Under the pieces are notes generated by a model. It did not search any database. It worked only from the letters and a program-made list of their open reading frames with translations, and was not told the DNA's origin. A stretch of 64,000 bases of DNA from Pseudoxanthomonas sp. Root65 (GTDB lineage Bacteria > Pseudomonadota > Gammaproteobacteria > Xanthomonadales > Xanthomonadaceae): assembly GCF_001427635.1 (NCBI RefSeq), contig NZ_LMHA01000001.1, positions 708,017-772,016 of the forward strand, given 5' to 3'. This document shows positions 49,389 through 59,296 of the stretch, piece after piece. Every line of letters starts with the position of its first letter. The first letter of the stretch is position 1. The position numbers and the translations under genes are program-made.

Positions 49389-49420
49389 GAAAAACGCCGC
49401 CCGGTGTGAACGGGGCGGCG
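49389..49420 (-). terminator. Terminator of the yceI gene
   Basis: CGCCGCCC/GGGCGGCG stem, then TTTTT on the minus strand, 49 bases past the yceI stop. Confidence 0.85.
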
Positions 49421-49468
49421 CGTCCTCAGTCGATGTCCGGCGCGAAGGCGCGCCGGACCGCAGGGGCA

Positions 49469-50047
49469 TTACTTCTTGGCGTCGGCAGTGGCTTCGGTCG
49501 TGATCTTCAGGGTGACCTCGTCGCTGACCATCGGCGCGTACGCGCCCACGCCGAAGTCGCTGCGCTTCACGGTCGCGCTGGCGTCGAAACCGATCGCCGG
49601 CACCTTCTTCATCGGATGCTCGCCGGCCTTGTTGAGGGTCACGTCCAGCACCACCGGCTTGGTGATGCCCTTGATGGTCAGGTCGCCGGTGACCTTCAGC
49701 TTGCCTTCGCCGGCGGCTTCCACCTTCGTGCTCTTGAAGGTGGCGGCCGGGTACTTGGCGGCGTCGAACCACTTGTCGCTGGTCAGGTGGTCGTAGAACT
49801 GGTCGGCCAGCGCGCTCAGGCCGGTCAGCGGCAGGGTGACCTGCACGCTGGAGGCGGACACGTTCTCGGCGTCGTACACCAGCGTGCCATCGGCCTGGCC
49901 GAAGTTGGCGCTGGGGTTGGAGAAGCCGAAATGGTTCCAGCTAGCCAGCACGTTGGTGTGGCCGGGATCGATCTTGTAGGTGACCGGGGCGGCGAACGCG
50001 GAACCGGCGAAGGCGAACAGGGCGGCGATGAGCAGGGTCTTGCGCAT
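49469..50047 (-). CDS. YceI-like periplasmic protein
   Basis: The 192-residue protein has a signal peptide (1-20, SAFA) and the YceI lipocalin-like fold: TYKIDPGHTNVLASWNHFGFSN, FKSTKVEAAG, VTGDLTIKGITKPVVLDV. Such proteins bind isoprenoid-like lipids. The nitroreductase gene lies 24 bases upstream, probably co-transcribed. Confidence 0.93.
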   Translation of the reverse strand: MRKTLLIAALFAFAGSAFAAPVTYKIDPGHTNVLASWNHFGFSNPSANFGQADGTLVYDAENVSASSVQVTLPLTGLSALADQFYDHLTSDKWFDAAKYPAATFKSTKVEAAGEGKLKVTGDLTIKGITKPVVLDVTLNKAGEHPMKKVPAIGFDASATVKRSDFGVGAYAPMVSDEVTLKITTEATADAKK

Positions 50048-50071
50048 GGGATAACTCCGGGTGGTGGGGTG

Positions 50072-50659
50072 TCAGAGGATGCGTGCGGCTTCGTCGAAGC
50101 CCAGGCGCGGGGAACGGGGGAAAATGCTGGCCGGATCGCCGTAGCCCAGATTGACCAGGATGTCGGACTTGATGGCGGTGCCCGCGAAGAAGGCTTCGTC
50201 GACCTTGTCGGCGTCGAAGCCGGTCATCGGGCCGGCATCCAGACCCAGCGCGCGCGCGGCGATGATCAGGTACGCCGCCTGCAGGCTCATGTTGCGCAAC
50301 GACGGCTTGCTGCGGTTCTCGCGCGGGCCGTCGAACCAGGCCTTGGCGTCGGTGTGCGGGAACAGGAACGGCAGCTTCTCGTGGAAGTCCTCGTCGCGGC
50401 CGATGATGACGGTGACCGGCGCGGCCATCGTCTTCTCGTAGTTGCCCTCGGACAGCGCCGGACCCAGCTTGGCCTTGGCCTCGGCCGACTTCACGAACAC
50501 GAACCGCGCCGGCGTGGTGTTGGCCTGGGTGGGACCGAACTTCACCAGGTCGTACAGCTGGCGCAGGGTGTCGTCGCTGACCTCGCCGGTGAAGGCGTTG
50601 TAGGTGCGGGCGGTGCGGAACAGCTGGTCGAGCGAGGCGGCGTCGAGAGCGTGGGACAT
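50072..50659 (-). CDS. Nitroreductase-family protein (malonic semialdehyde reductase-like)
   Basis: The 195-residue flavin enzyme matches the RutE/YdfN type: [43 protein letters not shown] at the N-terminus (in parts), and [13 protein letters not shown]. RutE reduces malonic semialdehyde in pyrimidine degradation, but no rut genes are near, so the substrate is uncertain. Confidence 0.88.
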   Translation of the reverse strand: MSHALDAASLDQLFRTARTYNAFTGEVSDDTLRQLYDLVKFGPTQANTTPARFVFVKSAEAKAKLGPALSEGNYEKTMAAPVTVIIGRDEDFHEKLPFLFPHTDAKAWFDGPRENRSKPSLRNMSLQAAYLIIAARALGLDAGPMTGFDADKVDEAFFAGTAIKSDILVNLGYGDPASIFPRSPRLGFDEAARIL

Positions 50660-50778
50660 GAGGTACCTGTCGCAAGGTGGGAACAGCCGCAGCGGCGTGG
50701 CCAGCGGCGCGGAGGGGCAGTGTAGAGTGTCCTGACTATGGCAACATCCAATCGACCCGGAACGGATTGTTTTAACCA

Positions 50779-51756
50779 GTGGAACAAACCAGCCCCGTCC
50801 CCGCCGATTCCCTCGACCTCTGCACACTGACCGACGGCCACGCCGGCAACGTACGCCAGGCCCAGTCGCTGGCGCGTGCACTCGGCGTGGCGGCGCGGGC
50901 GATGGTGCTGGCACCACGCGCACCGTGGCGCTGGAGCGCGCCGCGCATGCTACCCGGTGCGACGCACGCCTTCGGTACGACATTTCATGCCCTGCAGATG
51001 CAGCCCCCCGCCGTCGCGATCGGCTGCGGCCGCCAGGCCGCGCTGGCGACACGCCTGTTGCGCACGCGCGGCAGCCGGACGATCCAGATCCTCGACCCGC
51101 GCCTTGATCCGGCGCACTGGGACCTCGTCATCGCACCGGAACACGATGGCTTGCGGGGTGCGAACGTGCTGACGCTGCTCGGCAGCCTGAATCCGGTCGA
51201 CGACGCGTGGCTGGCCGATGCGCGCGCCGCGTTCCCCGCGTTCGCACCCCTGCCCTCGCCGCGCACCGCGGTGCTGCTCGGCGGCGACAGCGCGCATTAC
51301 CGTTTCGACGCGGCCGCGTTCGGCCGACTGGCGGTGCTTCTCGATGATGCGTCGACCGCGGGCAGCCTGCTGGTCACCACCTCGCGCCGCACGCCACGCG
51401 AGGTGGTCGATGCGCTTCGCACGCGATGGTCGGAGCGCGCCAGCACGGTGCTCTGGTGCGGCCCTGCCGATGGAGTGAATCCGTATGCCGGCCTGCTCGC
51501 CTGGGCCGACCGCATCGTGTGCACGCCCGAATCGGTGAACATGGTGTCGGAAGCCTGTGGCACGCGCGCGCCGGTGCAGGTGTTCGAGCCGGATCGCGTC
51601 AGCGGACGCCCGCGCCGCTTCCTCGACGCCTTGCGTCAGCGCGGCCGCATCGTCGATCTCGCCGCTGGACCACCGCCCTTAGATGGCGAACCGTTGCGCG
51701 AGACCGCCCGCATCGCGGCGGACGTGCGATCGCGCCTGGGGCTCGCGCCCGTGTAG
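50779..51756 (+). CDS. ELM1/DUF1022-family protein
   Basis: The 325-residue protein matches the mitochondrial-fission ELM1 family that is common in proteobacteria: [38 protein letters not shown], and [15 protein letters not shown], with a GT-B-like layout. Bacterial function is unknown, perhaps in envelope glycan synthesis. GTG start; the TAG stop is inside a REP-like repeat. Confidence 0.88.
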   Translation: MEQTSPVPADSLDLCTLTDGHAGNVRQAQSLARALGVAARAMVLAPRAPWRWSAPRMLPGATHAFGTTFHALQMQPPAVAIGCGRQAALATRLLRTRGSRTIQILDPRLDPAHWDLVIAPEHDGLRGANVLTLLGSLNPVDDAWLADARAAFPAFAPLPSPRTAVLLGGDSAHYRFDAAAFGRLAVLLDDASTAGSLLVTTSRRTPREVVDALRTRWSERASTVLWCGPADGVNPYAGLLAWADRIVCTPESVNMVSEACGTRAPVQVFEPDRVSGRPRRFLDALRQRGRIVDLAAGPPPLDGEPLRETARIAADVRSRLGLAPV

Positions 51757-51780
51757 GAGCGGGCCTCATGCCCGCGATGC
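51753..51780. repeat. Repeat family C: REP-like GTAGGAGCGGGC hairpin
   Basis: GTAGGAGCGGGCCTCATGCC(CGCGATGC) has the GCGGGC/GCCCGC stem typical of xanthomonad REP elements. It provides the TAG stop of the ELM1-family gene. Confidence 0.65.
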
Positions 51781-51826
51781 TGTTGCTCCGGATGCAGGAT
51801 CGAATGGCGGCAGGCATGGCCCGCGC

Positions 51827-54640
51827 CTACACGGCCTCGAAAGCCAGTCCGTGCGCGGCGGTCGTGCGCATCACCACGGCGCGCGCCGTGGCCAGCGCCG
51901 CGCTCTCGACCACCAGCCGCGGGCGCCGGTCCAGCGTGCAGGCCAGTCCTTCGGCGACGAAGGTCGCGTGCACGGCCTCCAGCGCACTCGCCTGCTCCGC
52001 CGACAACGCGCCTTCGGTCGCCAGCGCGGCGATCAGGCCGGGCGTCGCGCGCGGCGACAGCAGGGCGGGTTGCGCCGCCGCGTCGCGCAGCACCAGGTAC
52101 TGCAGCAGGAACTCCAGGTCGACCAGTCCGCCCGCACCCTGCTTCAGGTCGAAGCGCGCGATGTCGCTGCGGTCCAACTCGGTACGCATACGCGTGCGCA
52201 TCTTGTTGACGTCGTCGCGCAGCGCGCCCGCCTCGCGCGGCCGCGCCAGCGTGGCCCTGCGGATGTCCTCGAACGCCTGCAACAGGGTGTCGTCGCCGGC
52301 GACGCCGCGCGCGCGTACCAGCGCCTGGTGTTCCCACGTCCATGCGCGTTCGCGCTGGTATTCGCCGAAGCTGGCCAGCGACGACACCAGCAGGCCTTTT
52401 GCGCCATCCGGGCGCAGCCGCACGTCCACGTCGTAGAGCCGCCCGGCCGCGGTCACCGCGCCCAGCAGCGCGACGATCTTCTGCGCCAGCCGCGCATACC
52501 AGCGACCGGCCTCCAGCGGCCGCCCGCCGTCGGACTCGGCGCCGGCAGGCGCATCGAACAGGAAGACCAAGTCGAGGTCCGAACCGAAGCCCAGCTCTTC
52601 GCCCCCCAGGCTGCCGTAGCCGATCACCGCGAACCGTCCCGCGGCGACGACGCCATGCGAAGCGGCGACATCGCGCGTGGCGACCTGCAGGACGATCCGG
52701 ACCACCTCGTCGGCCAGCCATGCCAGCTGGCGGACGCTGTCGCGCGCCGACTGGCGGCCATCGAGCGCGGCCAGCGCCACGCGGAAGCTCAGCGCAAGCC
52801 GGCGCTCGTTCAACACGCGCAGGCAGGTCTCCGGATCGTCCTCGACCAGCGCGGCCTCGCACTCGCCGCGCAACTCGGGACGATCCGGCATGGGTCCCGA
52901 TACGCGCGTGTCGAGCAGTTCATCCAGCAGCAACGGGTAGTGCGCCAGCCGCTCGGACAGCAGCGCGCTGCGCGCCAGCACGTCGACCAGCCGGCCCAGC
53001 GCGCTGGGCTGTTCGTCCAGCAGCGCGAGATAGCTGGCGCGGCGAAGGATGGCCTGCAGCAGCGAGAGCACGCGACGCAGTGCGGCGTCCGGCTGCGACG
53101 AACGTGCGCAGGCCTCCAGCAGCGCCGGCACTACGCGGTCCAGCCGCGCGCGCGACGCATCCGACAGCGCACGCACGCCGCTGAACTGCGCGAACTCGCG
53201 CAGCGCGCCGTCGGCGCCGCCCGCCTCCTGGAAACCCGACGCGGCCAGCGTCTCCACCTCGCCACCCTCCGGCAGCGCACGCCAGTACAGCGCCAGCGCG
53301 CCGGGTACGGCATCGCGCTGGCGCGGTGCCAGCAGTTCGGCGAACTCGGCCGACACCCGCGCACGCTGCACCTCCAGCGCGGCGCGCAGGGCGTCCCAGT
53401 CCGGATAGTCGAGACCCAGGGCGATGCGATGGCGGTCCAGCGGATCCTCCGGCAACGCATGCGTCTGCGCATCGCGCAGCATCTGCAGGCGATTCTCCAG
53501 CCGGCGCAGGAAGCGATAGGCAGCGGCCAGCGCATCGCCTTCCTCCGCCGACATCTGCCGGGCAGCGACCAGTGCCGGCAGCGCCACGCGCAGGCGGCGC
53601 TCGCGCAAGGCCGCCTCGCGTCCGCCGCGGATCAGCTGCAGCGCCTGCACCAGGAATTCGATCTCGCGGATGCCGCCCGGTCCGCGCTTGATGTCGTCGG
53701 CCAGTTCGCGCCGCGCGACTTCGGCGGCAATGGCCGCCTTCATCTCGCGCAGGCCGTCGAGTGCGGTGTAGTCCAGGTAGCGGCGATAGACGAACGGCCG
53801 CAGCGATTCCAGCCAGCCTTCGCCGGCCTCTATGTCGCCCGCCACCGCGCGCGCCTTCAACCACGCATAGCGTTCCCAGTCGCGACCCTCGCGCTGGAAG
53901 TACTGGTCCATGCCGGCGAACGACAGCGCCACGCGGCCAGCATTGCCGAACGGGCGCAGGCGCAGGTCGACACGATGGCAGAAGCCGTCGACGGTCGGTT
54001 CATCCAGCAGTTTCGCCAGCCGTTGGCCCAGTCGCATGAAGTAATCCTCGGCCGCGAGCGATCGCGCCCCGTCGGATTCGCCACCCTGCGGATACGCATA
54101 GACCAGGTCGATGTCGGACGAGAAATTCAGTTCGCCACCGCCCAGCTTGCCCAGGCCGAACACCACCAGCCGCTGCGCGCTGCCATCGGCGGCGCGGACC
54201 ACGCCATGCCGCTGTGCGAATTCGGCCTCCAGGGCTTCCAGCGCGGTCTGCAGGCAGACCTCCGCCAGGCGCGTGGTACCGGCCAAGGTGTCATCGACCG
54301 TGTCCAGGCCATGCACATCGCGCCACACCAGGCGCGTCGATTCGGCGGCACGGTAGCGGCGAAGCAGTTCGGGCCACTGCGTGGCGTTGTCGCTCGTCAG
54401 CGGGGGCGCCGGCCACGGCGCAGCACCGTCGTCCTGCAGCAAGGCCACCAGCAGGTCGGGTTGCCTGCGCAGCGTTTCGAGGGCGAAGTCGCTGGCAGCG
54501 ATCACGCACGACACGCGATCGGCGTTGCGTGCGTCGGCGAGCAGGACATCCGCCTCAGCCGACGCGCTGCGCAGCCGCGCCAGGCCGCGTTCGATCAGGG
54601 CATCGCGTGCGGTATCGAGGGACAGGGTCGCATCGTTCAT
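51827..54640 (-). CDS. glnE: Bifunctional glutamine synthetase adenylyltransferase/deadenylylase
   Basis: The 937-residue protein has two nucleotidyltransferase domains: [23 protein letters not shown] (N-terminal deadenylylase) and [24 protein letters not shown] (C-terminal adenylylase), each with the G-S-D-x-D catalytic acids. It controls glutamine synthetase by AMP transfer under PII signals. ATG 54640 is taken; ATG 54658 is an equal alternative and neither has a clear SD. Confidence 0.96.
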   Translation of the reverse strand: MNDATLSLDTARDALIERGLARLRSASAEADVLLADARNADRVSCVIAASDFALETLRRQPDLLVALLQDDGAAPWPAPPLTSDNATQWPELLRRYRAAESTRLVWRDVHGLDTVDDTLAGTTRLAEVCLQTALEALEAEFAQRHGVVRAADGSAQRLVVFGLGKLGGGELNFSSDIDLVYAYPQGGESDGARSLAAEDYFMRLGQRLAKLLDEPTVDGFCHRVDLRLRPFGNAGRVALSFAGMDQYFQREGRDWERYAWLKARAVAGDIEAGEGWLESLRPFVYRRYLDYTALDGLREMKAAIAAEVARRELADDIKRGPGGIREIEFLVQALQLIRGGREAALRERRLRVALPALVAARQMSAEEGDALAAAYRFLRRLENRLQMLRDAQTHALPEDPLDRHRIALGLDYPDWDALRAALEVQRARVSAEFAELLAPRQRDAVPGALALYWRALPEGGEVETLAASGFQEAGGADGALREFAQFSGVRALSDASRARLDRVVPALLEACARSSQPDAALRRVLSLLQAILRRASYLALLDEQPSALGRLVDVLARSALLSERLAHYPLLLDELLDTRVSGPMPDRPELRGECEAALVEDDPETCLRVLNERRLALSFRVALAALDGRQSARDSVRQLAWLADEVVRIVLQVATRDVAASHGVVAAGRFAVIGYGSLGGEELGFGSDLDLVFLFDAPAGAESDGGRPLEAGRWYARLAQKIVALLGAVTAAGRLYDVDVRLRPDGAKGLLVSSLASFGEYQRERAWTWEHQALVRARGVAGDDTLLQAFEDIRRATLARPREAGALRDDVNKMRTRMRTELDRSDIARFDLKQGAGGLVDLEFLLQYLVLRDAAAQPALLSPRATPGLIAALATEGALSAEQASALEAVHATFVAEGLACTLDRRPRLVVESAALATARAVVMRTTAAHGLAFEAV

Positions 54641-54690
54641 GGCAAGCGATTGTGGCATGGGCCACGCGGCACGCGCGCCACCATCGTCAA

Positions 54691-54829
54691 TGTGGGAGCG
54701 ACGTCAGTCGCGACGCGGGCATCATGCGCGAGACCTCCACGCACGATGTGCGTCTGCCAACGAGAACCTCGTATGCGCCCTCGCGGCAGTGTCCCCGGGA
54801 ACGCCATCGCGACTGACGTCGCTCCCACA
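54691..54829. repeat. Repeat family B, copy 2: 23-bp inverted repeat, long core
   Basis: Arms TGTGGGAGCGACGTCAGTCG(CGA) and their exact complement flank a 93-base core. The arms equal the 42178 element except for one G/C swap. It lies between glnE and lipB where lipA might be expected. Confidence 0.85.
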
Positions 54830-54848
54830 CCTGCACAACCGGCCCGCG

Positions 54849-55517
54849 CTACGCGGCTTCGGAAAGATCCGGCAATGCGGCTTCGTGCTGCAACGACAGG
54901 CCGAACTGCTCCGCCATGTGCCTCAGCAGCACCGGCTTGACCTGGTCCATGCCCGCGGGGCCGCCGAGGTCGGCCAGCGAGACCACCTGCAGGCCCTGGT
55001 AGCCGCAGGGATTGATGCGGTGGAACGGCTCCAGGTCCATCGCGATGTTGAACGCCAGGCCATGGAAGGTGCAGCCGCGGCGCACGCGGATGCCGAGCGC
55101 GCCGATCTTGGCGCCGGCCACGTACACGCCGGGCGCGCCGTCCTTGCGCACGGCCTCGATGTTCCATTCGGCCAGCGTGTCGATCATCGCCTGCTCGATC
55201 CTGCAGACGTAGTCGCGCACGCCGACCTTCAGCCGCTTCAGGTCGAACAGCGGATACGCGACGATCTGGCCGGGACCGTGGTAGGTCACCTGCCCGCCGC
55301 GATCGACGTGGATCACCGGGATGTCGCCCGCCGCCAGCACATGCTCGGGCTTGCCGGCCTGGCCAAGGGTGAACACCGGATCGTGTTCGACCAGCCACAG
55401 CTCGTCGCCGGTGGCGTCGGTGCGCGCATCGGTGAAGCGCTGCATGGCGCGCCAGACCGGTTCGTAGGGCTGCCGCCCCAGTTCGCGGACGACGCAGGTC
55501 GCTGTCACAGCGTCCAC
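54849..55517 (-). CDS. lipB: Octanoyltransferase
   Basis: The 222-residue enzyme moves octanoate from acyl carrier protein to lipoyl domains. Signatures: [34 protein letters not shown], and the catalytic Lys/Cys of [22 protein letters not shown] and [15 protein letters not shown] start at 55517 gives MDAV...; GTG at 55508 would overlap the ybeD stop as GTGA. lipA is not adjacent here. Confidence 0.96.
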   Translation of the reverse strand: MDAVTATCVVRELGRQPYEPVWRAMQRFTDARTDATGDELWLVEHDPVFTLGQAGKPEHVLAAGDIPVIHVDRGGQVTYHGPGQIVAYPLFDLKRLKVGVRDYVCRIEQAMIDTLAEWNIEAVRKDGAPGVYVAGAKIGALGIRVRRGCTFHGLAFNIAMDLEPFHRINPCGYQGLQVVSLADLGGPAGMDQVKPVLLRHMAEQFGLSLQHEAALPDLSEAA

Positions 55518-55783
55518 TTCACTTCGGGATGCTCGCGCAACGCTTCATGGGCGGCGTCGTACTGCGCCCGGTCATTGGCCTGGAAGCGGATGCGCACGGA
55601 CACGTACTTGCCGTTGGCCGAGTGCTTCCAGGTGATGTCTTCGTGCACCACCGGCACGCCGGAGGCTTCCAGCAGACGGGGCAGTTCGGTCTCCAGGCCG
55701 GTGCCGGCGGTACCCATCGCGCTGAGCTCGAAGGTGCCGGGGAACTGGAAGCCGTGTTCGGGGTTGTCGGATTTGATTTCCAT
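55505..55783 (-). CDS. ybeD: YbeD/DUF493-family protein
   Basis: The 92-residue ferredoxin-like-fold protein ([33 protein letters not shown]) is the usual neighbour of lipB. It overlaps the lipB start. Function unknown. Confidence 0.93.
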   Translation of the reverse strand: MEIKSDNPEHGFQFPGTFELSAMGTAGTGLETELPRLLEASGVPVVHEDITWKHSANGKYVSVRIRFQANDRAQYDAAHEALREHPEVKWTL

Positions 55784-55882
55784 GCCCGGATTATTGGGAT
55801 GGCGGCGGCGAAAGCCAAGCCGCGGGGTCCCGGAACGACGAAGGGCCGCTCGCGCGGCCCTTCGTTCCTGCAGCGCGGGCGC

Positions 55883-56845
55883 TCAGCGCGCCAACTGCAC
55901 CAGGCTGGACGAGACCCAGCCCTTGTTGCCGAGTTCGTCCTCGACTTCCCACATCACGCCGTCCTTGTTGCCGGTGGGGTACAGCATCATGCCCGGGTCC
56001 AGGTCGCGCACGGCCTTGCCGGTGCCCTTGGAATTGGCGAACAGCCGACCCGGCTTGGTCATTTCCACCGCCTGCTGGGCGTTGGAGGCCGACGCGTTGC
56101 CGGACAGGCCGCCCAGCTCGCTCACCAGATTGGTGTAGGCCTGCAGGTAGGCGAGCGTGATGACCTGGCCGATTTCGGTGTTGGCATAGCCGCTGGCGCC
56201 ACCGCCACCCCAATGGCTGCCAGTGAACAGGCTGCCGCCCGCGCCCCAGCCGATGTCGGTCTTCTTGGCACTACCCTCGGCCATGGCGACCTGCTCGGAC
56301 GAGCGCACGTCGGTGACCGTCAGCACAACGTCAGCGGTCTTCCTCTTCATGTCCAGTCCGCCGACCACGCGACCCAGGTTGCCGCCGACCAGGCCACCGA
56401 GCAGGCCGCTGATGGCGTTGCCGCCGGCGTTGCTGTTCTGCGAGATCAGGTCGGGCACCAGCACGTAGTCGGCCGCGCGGATCTGGCCCTTGCCGATGTT
56501 GGAGCGGTTGCGCAGCTCGCCGCTGGCGGCCAGGTCACGCTCGGCCATCGCCGCGCCCATACCCACGCCACGGTCGACCAGCGTGAAGCAGCGCGACTTG
56601 TTGACGAACACCTTGATCAGCTTCGACGGTGCCGGCAGCTGCTGGCCGCTCCACCAGTTCACGCCGTCTTCCGGTTCGATCACCGAGATCGAGCCCAGCG
56701 GCTTGCTGCAGGTCGGGATCTCCGCGGCCTGCTGCTTGCGCTGGTCCTGCGCGCTCTGGCGCTGCGCCCATGCGGGCGTTGTCGCAGCGGCCGCCATCAG
56801 CAGGCAGGCCGTCATCGTTACCTTCTTGCAGGTTCCCCTGTTCAC
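55883..56845 (-). CDS. CsgG-like exported protein with C-terminal SH3-like domain
   Basis: The 320-residue product has a signal peptide (about residues 1-27, ending AWA), a CsgG-type core (SKLIKVFVNKSRCFTLVDRG, IRAADYVLVPDLISQ, TADVVLTVTDVRSSEQVAMAEG) and an SH3-like end (GVMWEVEDELGNKGWVSSSLV). GTG 56845 with AAGGAG is chosen since it adds a basic n-region; ATG 56815 is possible. It lies between dacC-side genes and ybeD, breaking the usual cluster. Confidence 0.75.
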   Translation of the reverse strand: MNRGTCKKVTMTACLLMAAAATTPAWAQRQSAQDQRKQQAAEIPTCSKPLGSISVIEPEDGVNWWSGQQLPAPSKLIKVFVNKSRCFTLVDRGVGMGAAMAERDLAASGELRNRSNIGKGQIRAADYVLVPDLISQNSNAGGNAISGLLGGLVGGNLGRVVGGLDMKRKTADVVLTVTDVRSSEQVAMAEGSAKKTDIGWGAGGSLFTGSHWGGGGASGYANTEIGQVITLAYLQAYTNLVSELGGLSGNASASNAQQAVEMTKPGRLFANSKGTGKAVRDLDPGMMLYPTGNKDGVMWEVEDELGNKGWVSSSLVQLAR

Positions 56846-57057
56846 GCGTGTTTCTCCTTGAGAATGATGGTGCCCGCACCCCGCGGACCTTCCGTTGCGG
56901 GCGTGGCCTGCCTTCGCTTGCCGGGTCGCCCGAACGCGATGATAGGCGAAGAATGCGGTTTCGCTGGCTACACACGAAAAGAGTGACACCCAAAGGCCAT
57001 CGGGCGAGGCACACGGGCGATACGTCGATAATGTCCGCCCTTCCCGCGAGGTCCGCC

Positions 57058-57924
57058 GTGCCCTACCTGCTTTCCAGCGTCGTCTGCAGCGTGCTTGTTT
57101 CGGTCCTGCTGAAGCTCATGCAGCGGCGCGGCATCGACACCGCCCAGGTCATCGCCTGGAACTACCTGGCCGCCTCGCTGCTGTGCTTCACCCTGCTGGA
57201 CCCGCCGCTGGCGTCGCTGGCTGCGCCGCACGCCCCCTGGGCCGCGCTGGCGCTGCTGGCGGTGCTGCTGCCGGGCATCTTCCTGGCGCTGTCGGCCTCG
57301 GTGCGGGCGGCCGGCATCGTGCGCACCGACATCGCCCAGCGCATGTCGCTGGTGCTGTCGCTGCTCGCCGCCTTCCTGTGGTTCGGCGAACGGGCCGATG
57401 CGCAGCGCCTGGCCGGCCTCGCGCTGGGCCTGGTCGCCATCGTTCTGCTGGTGCTGCGCCCGCGCGCAACATCCGCCGAGGCGGAGGGCGGCGGGACCGG
57501 CTGGGCGCTGCCGCTGCTGGTGATGGTGGGCTATGCCAGCGTGGACGTGCTGCTGAAGCAGATCGCCGCGGCCGGCACGCCGTTCGCCGCGTCGCTGCAG
57601 GTCGCTTTCGTTGCCGCCTTCGCCGTGATGATGGGCATGCAGGTGGTGCGGAGCCTGCGCGGTGGTCCGGCGCTCACGCTGCCTGCGCTCGGCGCCGGCC
57701 TGCTGCTGGGTGTGCTGAACTTCGGCAACATCCTGTTCTACGTGAAGGCGCATCGCGCGCTGCCGGACAATCCCGCCGTGGTGTTCTCCACGATGAACAT
57801 CGGCGTCGTGGTGCTGGGTACGCTGGCCGGCATGCTGCTGTTCCGCGAGCGGCTGAGCCGCATCAACCTGTTGGCCATCCCGCTGGCGATCCTCGCCATC
57901 GCATTGATCGCTGCAGGGCTTTAG
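57058..57924 (+). CDS. EamA/DMT-superfamily transporter
   Basis: The 288-residue protein has ten hydrophobic segments in two EamA halves (for example IAWNYLAASLLCFTLL, IFLALSASVRAAGIVRTDIAQRMSL, NPAVVFSTMNIGVVVLGTLAGMLLFRERLS). GTG 57058 after GAGG is preferred; ATG 57031 overlaps a -10-like GATAAT. Substrate unknown. Opposite in direction to the neighbouring cell-wall genes. Confidence 0.85.
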   Translation: MPYLLSSVVCSVLVSVLLKLMQRRGIDTAQVIAWNYLAASLLCFTLLDPPLASLAAPHAPWAALALLAVLLPGIFLALSASVRAAGIVRTDIAQRMSLVLSLLAAFLWFGERADAQRLAGLALGLVAIVLLVLRPRATSAEAEGGGTGWALPLLVMVGYASVDVLLKQIAAAGTPFAASLQVAFVAAFAVMMGMQVVRSLRGGPALTLPALGAGLLLGVLNFGNILFYVKAHRALPDNPAVVFSTMNIGVVVLGTLAGMLLFRERLSRINLLAIPLAILAIALIAAGL

Positions 57925-57938
57925 GCGCAATAAATAAA

Positions 57939-57962
57939 AAAGGCCGGCAGATGCCGGCCTTT
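57939..57962. terminator. Bidirectional terminator
   Basis: AAAGGCCGGC/GCCGGCCTTT with AGAT loop, A run before and T run after, between the convergent DMT and dacC genes. Confidence 0.92.
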
Positions 57963-57985
57963 ATCTCATGCGGTGACGCGCCGGA

Positions 57986-59185
57986 TCACTCCGACTCCCA
58001 CCACATCCAGAACGCATCCCACAGGCGCTTGAAGAAGCCGGCCTCTTCGATCGGCGTGATCGCCACCAGCGGCGACTGCGCCACGACCTTGCCGTCCAGC
58101 GTGACCTTCACCGTGCCGATGGCCTGGCCGGCGGTGATCGGCGCCACCAGCGTCTTCGGCACGTCCATCGTCGGCTTCAGGTCGTCGTAGCGTCCCCGGG
58201 GCACGCTGACCAGCATCGGCTGCGCCACGCCCAGCTGTACGTCCTTGGCCTGGCCTTTCCACACGCGCTGGGTGGCGATGGCCTTGCCCGGCTCGTACAG
58301 GCGGTGCGTTTCGTAGAAGCGGAAGCCCCAGTTCAACAGCGCCAGGCTGTCGTCGGCGCGCTGCTTCTCGGAGGTGGAACCCATTACCACCGCGATCAGA
58401 CGCTGGTCGCCGCGCTTGGCCGAGCTCATCAGGCAGTAGCCGGCACCGGAGTGGTGGCCGGTCTTGATGCCGTCGACGCTCGAGTCGCGCCACAGCAGCA
58501 GGTTGCGGTTCGGCTGGGTGATGGTGCCGACCGTGAATTCCTTGATCTTGTTGAAGGCGTACTGCTCCGGGTACTCACGGATCAGCGCACGGCCCAGCAG
58601 AGCCAGGTCGTAGGCGGTGGAGTAATGCTCGGGGGCGGACAGGCCATGCGCGTTGGCGAAGCGCGAGCCCTTCATGCCGATCTGCGCGGCGTAGTTGTTC
58701 ATCAGCGCAGCGAACGCTTCCTGGCTGCCGGCGGCGTGCTCGGCAAGCGCGATGGCCGCGTCGTTGCCCGACTGCACGGCCATGCCGGTTTCCATGTCCA
58801 GCAGCGAAGCGGTCTTGTTGACCGCGAAACCGCTGTAGCTGCCGTCGGTGCCGGCGCCGCCCTCGCGCCAGGCGCGCTCGCTCATCATCACCTGGTCGGT
58901 CGGCTTGATCTTGCCGTTCTTCTGCTCCGCGGCCAGCACGTACGAGGTCATGACCTTGGTGATGCTGGCCGGCTCGACGCGCTCGTTGTAGTTCTCGCCA
59001 GCCAATACCTGGCCGGTGATGTAGTCCATCAACACCCAGGCGGTGGCGGTGGGCGTGGGCGGCGGCGGGATCTCGACGGCCGCAGCGGCCGGTGCGGCAG
59101 GCGCCGGTGTCGGCGCGGGGGTCTGGGCAATGGCCAGGCCCATGGCGGTGGTGGCGAGCGCGGCGAGGACGAAACGGAACTTCAT
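57986..59185 (-). CDS. dacC: D-alanyl-D-alanine carboxypeptidase (PBP5/6 type)
   Basis: The 399-residue PBP has a signal peptide, a Pro/Ala-rich linker, the catalytic SxxK in PASITKVMTSY, SGN in VQSGNDAAI and KTG in GIKTGHHSG. A C-terminal beta domain and an amphipathic membrane helix (FKRLWDAFWMWWESE) follow. It trims the stem peptide's terminal D-Ala. ATG 59185 has AGGAG upstream. Confidence 0.95.
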   Translation of the reverse strand: MKFRFVLAALATTAMGLAIAQTPAPTPAPAAPAAAAVEIPPPPTPTATAWVLMDYITGQVLAGENYNERVEPASITKVMTSYVLAAEQKNGKIKPTDQVMMSERAWREGGAGTDGSYSGFAVNKTASLLDMETGMAVQSGNDAAIALAEHAAGSQEAFAALMNNYAAQIGMKGSRFANAHGLSAPEHYSTAYDLALLGRALIREYPEQYAFNKIKEFTVGTITQPNRNLLLWRDSSVDGIKTGHHSGAGYCLMSSAKRGDQRLIAVVMGSTSEKQRADDSLALLNWGFRFYETHRLYEPGKAIATQRVWKGQAKDVQLGVAQPMLVSVPRGRYDDLKPTMDVPKTLVAPITAGQAIGTVKVTLDGKVVAQSPLVAITPIEEAGFFKRLWDAFWMWWESE

Positions 59186-59296
59186 CGGCGGAAAACTCCT
59201 GGCGAGGCCGTGGGCCTGTCGGTTCAAGGCGAACATTGTAGGGAGACCCGCCGCGGCGTGGGTTGGAAAGACGTAAAAACCGGCGGGCGGCCCGAT

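Noticed and set aside
54691..54829. Possible short gene inside repeat B core
   Set aside because: The frames start or end in the inverted arms and match the kind of spurious translations that REP elements give in xanthomonads.
56846..57057. Intergenic region between the CsgG-like and DMT genes
   Set aside because: Apart from a -10-like GATAAT at 57027-57032 nothing clear is seen.
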